From Pyxidicoccus caerfyrddinensis (GTDB taxonomy: Bacteria > Myxococcota > Myxococcia > Myxococcales > Myxococcaceae): a stretch of 64,000 bases of DNA. Positions 62,501-64,000 of this stretch are shown piece by piece (the stretch's first letter is position 1; every line of letters begins with the position of its first letter). Position numbers and translations under genes: made by a program. The stretch lies in contig NZ_JAAIYA010000036.1 of assembly GCF_010894405.1 (NCBI RefSeq), forward strand, positions 1-64,000, written 5' to 3'. A model generated the notes under the pieces. It was not told where the DNA came from and did not search any database. It saw nothing but the letters and a program-made list of their open reading frames with translations.

Positions 62501-64000
62501 CCGAATGGCAAGGTGGACCGCAAGGCGCTCCCGGCTCCCGAGGGCGTGCGGGGCACGGCCCGCGAGTACGTCGAGCCCCGGACGGAGACCGAGCGGCGCG
62601 TGGCGGAGCTGTGGTCTTCGCTGCTGGGCGTGCCGCGCGTCGGGGCGGACGACGACTTCTTCGCGCTGGGCGGGCACTCGCTGCTCGCCACCCGGGCCGC
62701 GTCGCGGCTCCGTGAGTCCTTTGGCGTGGATCTGCCACTGCGCGAGCTGTTCGAGGCGGCCACTCCGGCGGCGCTCGCCGCGCGGATCGAGGCGCTCCCG
62801 CGCGTGGCGTCCCGGATGCCACCGCTGGTCCCTCGTTCCCGCGAGGGCGCGCTGCCGCTGTCCTTCGCGCAGCAGCGCCTGTGGTTCCTGGAGCAGCTCG
62901 AGCCGGGGGGCGCCGCCTACAACGACGCGGTGGTGGTCCGCGTGGAGGGCTCGCTCGACGTGGCGGTGCTGGAGCGCTGCCTGCGCGAGGTCATCCGGCG
63001 CCACGCCATCCTCCGCGCCACCTTCCGCGACGAGGACGGCACGGCCGTCCAGCGCCTCTCCCCCGAGGTCCGGCTCACGCTGGCGCGGGTGGACCTGACG
63101 GCGCTTTCAGGCACGGCACGGCCGGCGGAAGTCGAGCGGCGGGTGGGGGAGGAGTCCCTGCGTCCGTTCGACCTCGCGTCGGGGCCACCTCTGCGCGCGA
63201 TGTTGTTCCACCTGGACGCACGCGAGCACGTGCTGCTGCTCGTGCTGCACCACCTCGTGTCGGACGGGTGGTCCCTTGGCGTGCTGGTGCGCGAGGTGGC
63301 GGCGCTCTACCGCGCCTATGTGTCGGGCCGGGAGTCGCCGCTGCCGGAGCCCGCCGTGCAGTACGTGGACTTCGCGTCGTGGCAGCGCGAGTGGCTGCGC
63401 GGGGACGCGCTGGAGTCGCAGCTCGCGTACTGGCGGGCGCGACTGGACGGTGCGCCCGGGGCCCTGGAGCTGCCCACAGACCACCCGCGTCCCGCCGTGC
63501 GGAGCAGCCGGGGCACGAGCCGGAGCACCCTGCTGGGCGCCGAGCTGTCATGGCAGCTGAAGGCGCTGGCGAAGCATGAGGGCGCGACGCCGTTCATGGT
63601 GATGCTCGCGGGCTTCTCCGCGCTGCTGTCCCGGCATGGTGGTCAGGACGACCTGTGCGTCGGCACGCCCACGTCGGGCCGCGACCGCACCGAGGTCGAA
63701 GGGCTCATCGGCTGCTTCGTCAACACGCTGGTGCTTCGGGTTTCGCTCGCCGGCGCGCCGACGTTCCGCGAGCTCGTGGGTCGCGCGCGGGAGACGGTGC
63801 TGGGAGCCTTCTCGCGCCAGGACGCGCCCTTCGAGGAGCTGGTGAAGGCGCTCGCGCCCGAGCGCGACCTGGGTCGCAGCCCGCTCTTCCAGGCGATGCT
63901 GGTGCTGCAAGAGGACCCGCTGCCGGAGCTCTCCCTGCCGGGACTGCGGCTGCGCGTCCAGGAGCAGGAGAGCCGCACGGCCAAGTTCGACCTGCGGCTC
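56507..64000 (+). CDS. lipopeptide NRPS: FAAL-ACP-C-A(luciferase-like monooxygenase)-PCP-C..., partial at right edge
   Basis: One frame open for 2498 codons and still running at the window end. A fatty-acyl-AMP ligase (about 1-570; YTSGSTGDPKGVKLSHGNLL near 177) activates a fatty acid. An ACP (FGLDSLGAVEL, Ser near 636) carries it, and a condensation domain (VLHHIVSDGGSF near 825) attaches it to the first amino acid. The adenylation domain (about 1150-2000) has LYTSGSTGRPKGV near 1298 and SFDISVLELL near 1342. It is then interrupted from about 1381 to 1730 by a luciferase-like FMN monooxygenase (GFSLFYFAADE, FEAVWTPERHLHTFGG, SVAAGWHADDFVL), and resumes with NMYGPTETTIWSS and MYRTGDRARW. A PCP (LGGHSLLATRAASRL, near 2058) and a second condensation domain (VLHHLVSDGWSLGVL near 2248) follow. 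It makes an N-acylated peptide with a probably oxidised first residue. The residue cannot be predicted. Confidence 0.92.
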   Translation, partial: MSPPRARIPSAATLLELLETRAETFGERKLYTFLEDGGDDAVLSYAGLHLRARRIGAALQTLAKAGERAVLLYPPGLEYVAGFFGCLYAGLVAVPAYPPDPMRLERTLPRLRAIIRDARASVVLTTSFIQEMGAGLFEGAPELASLRWVATDALPEGTESGWMRPESAWDTLAFLQYTSGSTGDPKGVKLSHGNLLHNLGLISHAFEVRDDSVGVIWLPPYHDMGLIGGILQPLFAGFPVALMSPLAFLRRPRFWLEALTRFGGSISGGPCFAFDLCVRKVPPGEREGLDLRRWELAFCGAEPIRPEVMSRFTEAFAPAGFQGGALYPCYGLAEGTLIASGGHKGEGVLTRTWDAAALERNEAVEVVESHGARPLVGCGGTMPDQTLLVVDPETRRPCPPERVGEVWVSGPSVAHGYWERPEESEAAFGATLADDASGQRYLRTGDLGLLRDGELFVVGRRKDLIILRGRNLHPQDLELSLERSHSALRPGCGAAFSIEVAGEERLAVMYEVDTRKPWTPEELVAAVRRGLSEAHEVQLHTLVLIEPGALPKTSSGKIQRRACRAELLAGTARAVMTWRESEAGEGSAPAVAPVAPTQPATVGELETWLLARIAGRLRVPPETLARDVPITSFGLDSLGAVELANDLESLGTVLRMEVLLQGPTVAQLARTLFEARGAAAVPALVRGDDARPAPLTSAQQRLWLFEQLHAGSPAYHLPAAVRLSGALDEAALERAFAAIAGRHAALRATFREEDGTPSQLMPPGLSPSIRRVDLRETPAAEREAAALRLAREEARAPFDLARGSLLRLTLIRLDTHEHLLVVVLHHIVSDGGSFAILARELSALHAAFTSNAEAALAPLPFQYPDFARWRRERDEDAASAVSMVWWKQRLAGAPAALELPTDHARPPVPSYGGARIALHVPEALTARLEALGRGEGATLFMTLLAAFQVLLSRHSGQEDLCIGTPVNGRDRAGLEGLIGCFLDLLVLRGSVAGAPRFRELLGRTREATLEAFAHRGVPFERLVDAVQPARDRSRAPLFQVLFVLQPEPGAALALPGLEARRVEVDPGATPYDLTLSLARGASGLEGWLEYATDLFDASTSHRMAQRLHVLLEAIAANPDERSSALPLLPESERRQVLVEWNDTRTDFEDACIHTLIEARATRTPETVAVVCGDVELTWGALNRRANAVAWKLREQGVGPECVVGFCADRSVDLVVGLLGILKAGGAYLPLDPSYPEARLALMLEDAAAPVVLAHRHLASAFQSGGRAVVLVDPQSGPDEAEAPPACGVGPDNLAYVLYTSGSTGRPKGVLIPHRNVASFFTGMDARVGATPGTWLAVTSVSFDISVLELLWTLSRGFKVAVQGEQGALAAAPRRATAERRKPLGFSLFYFAADEATPGAERYRLLMEGARFADTHGFEAVWTPERHLHTFGGLYPSPALTSAAVAAVTQRVDIRAGSVVLPLHHPVRVAEEWSFVDNLSNGRVGISVAAGWHADDFVLAPDRYSERREEARRDLDLVRRLWRGDAVQLPNGTGATVEVHIRPSPLQRELPIWLTAAGNPDTFRDAGRMGAGVLTHLLGQRWEELRERITLYRDAWREAGHPGEGHVTLMLHTFVGHDVERVRETVEGPLRRYLGSSADLMRGLGRTLGVDLDPKSVRPEDLDALVERAFARFFESGGLFGTPRSCREQIARIDALGVDEVACLIDFGVDTDTVLAHLPALDAVRQRCERDFMLQGRDGGAVPAQLRRHGVTHLQVTPSLAQALLLEPDAPGALAGLERMLVGGEALPVELAARLRDTVGGALLNMYGPTETTIWSSTHQVGLEPGPVPIGTPIANTSLYVLDAELRPTPVGVPGELFIGGTGVARGYHARPELTAERFMPDPYGGDAGARMYRTGDRARWRADGTVEFLGRVDHQLKVRGFRVEPGEIEAVLARHPGVRQAVVVAREDVPGSARLVAYVVPRPGTTLSEDALRAFARRSLPEHLVPSNVVSLDALPLTPNGKVDRKALPAPEGVRGTAREYVEPRTETERRVAELWSSLLGVPRVGADDDFFALGGHSLLATRAASRLRESFGVDLPLRELFEAATPAALAARIEALPRVASRMPPLVPRSREGALPLSFAQQRLWFLEQLEPGGAAYNDAVVVRVEGSLDVAVLERCLREVIRRHAILRATFRDEDGTAVQRLSPEVRLTLARVDLTALSGTARPAEVERRVGEESLRPFDLASGPPLRAMLFHLDAREHVLLLVLHHLVSDGWSLGVLVREVAALYRAYVSGRESPLPEPAVQYVDFASWQREWLRGDALESQLAYWRARLDGAPGALELPTDHPRPAVRSSRGTSRSTLLGAELSWQLKALAKHEGATPFMVMLAGFSALLSRHGGQDDLCVGTPTSGRDRTEVEGLIGCFVNTLVLRVSLAGAPTFRELVGRARETVLGAFSRQDAPFEELVKALAPERDLGRSPLFQAMLVLQEDPLPELSLPGLRLRVQEQESRTAKFDLRL

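Noticed and set aside
59474..63004. Very long open frame (over 1100 codons) on the minus strand opposite the NRPS
   Set aside because: It is a GC-rich antisense shadow, Arg/His/Gln-rich without any motif, while the plus strand carries a full series of NRPS domains.

Overview
The window looks like myxobacterial chromosome (Myxococcaceae/Archangiaceae type: Myxococcus, Corallococcus, Pyxidicoccus or relatives). The DNA is very GC-rich. It carries a myxochelin-type siderophore cluster, a Ser/Thr kinase next to a DUF2381-type protein (a family known almost only from Myxococcales), an FHA-GAF-cyclase protein with several cyclic-nucleotide-binding proteins, and the start of a large lipopeptide NRPS.

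Left part, about 1-24,330: an integrated defence island. Its right edge is a 32-nt copy of the 3' end of a tRNA-Pro gene (24297-24328), followed at once by a terminator hairpin that probably belonged to the interrupted tRNA. The island carries three separate putative anti-phage or anti-plasmid cassettes, all on the minus strand, with broken transposases between them. (1) 1051-12546 holds an excisionase-like HTH, a DUF499-type ATPase, a small conserved protein, a DUF1156-type DNA methylase and a PLD-nuclease/SNF2 helicase (helicase-methylase-ATPase type). (2) 13225-16535 is a tightly coupled set of three genes: a probable winged-helix protein, a P-loop ATPase and a PD-(D/E)XK-like nuclease. I do not recognise it as a named system, and it is my best candidate for something undescribed. 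(3) 17349-23077 is a (pseudo)kinase-helicase fusion plus a PLD nuclease, with the layout of type I Mokosh. Around these lie IS21, IS630-like and DDE-transposase remnants, a ~205-bp direct repeat (17.07 and 24.08 kb), a small IS relic with inverted ends, and an excisionase-like gene next to the tRNA scar.

Middle, 24.5-28.5 kb: a transmembrane Ser/Thr protein kinase, a DUF2381-type secreted protein and a sulfotransferase.

28.9-48.8 kb: a complete myxochelin-type catecholate siderophore locus. mxcC-D-E-F-G, a class II DAHP synthase, a TonB-dependent receptor, a beta-propeller-like lipoprotein, ExbB, ExbD, TonB, an MFS exporter and the MxcL aminotransferase all run leftwards. A siderophore-interacting ferric reductase points towards them. 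Fur-box-like palindromes sit before mxcC, at the receptor start codon and before the reductase. The genes cover precursor supply (DAHP synthase), 2,3-dihydroxybenzoate synthesis (MxcD, F, C), activation and assembly on lysine with reductive release (MxcE, F, G), conversion to the amine (MxcL), export, and re-uptake with a dedicated TonB motor.

48.9-53.3 kb: a cyclic-nucleotide signalling group (FHA-GAF-cyclase, TPR-cNMP protein, Crp/Fnr regulator, double cNMP-domain protein) with two matching CRP-like operators. 53.4-54.6 kb: a FadL-type outer-membrane protein. 54.7-64.0 kb: a PvdE-like ABC exporter diverging from a giant NRPS that begins with a fatty-acyl-AMP ligase. Its first amino-acid adenylation domain is split by a luciferase-like monooxygenase. 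This gene runs off the right edge.
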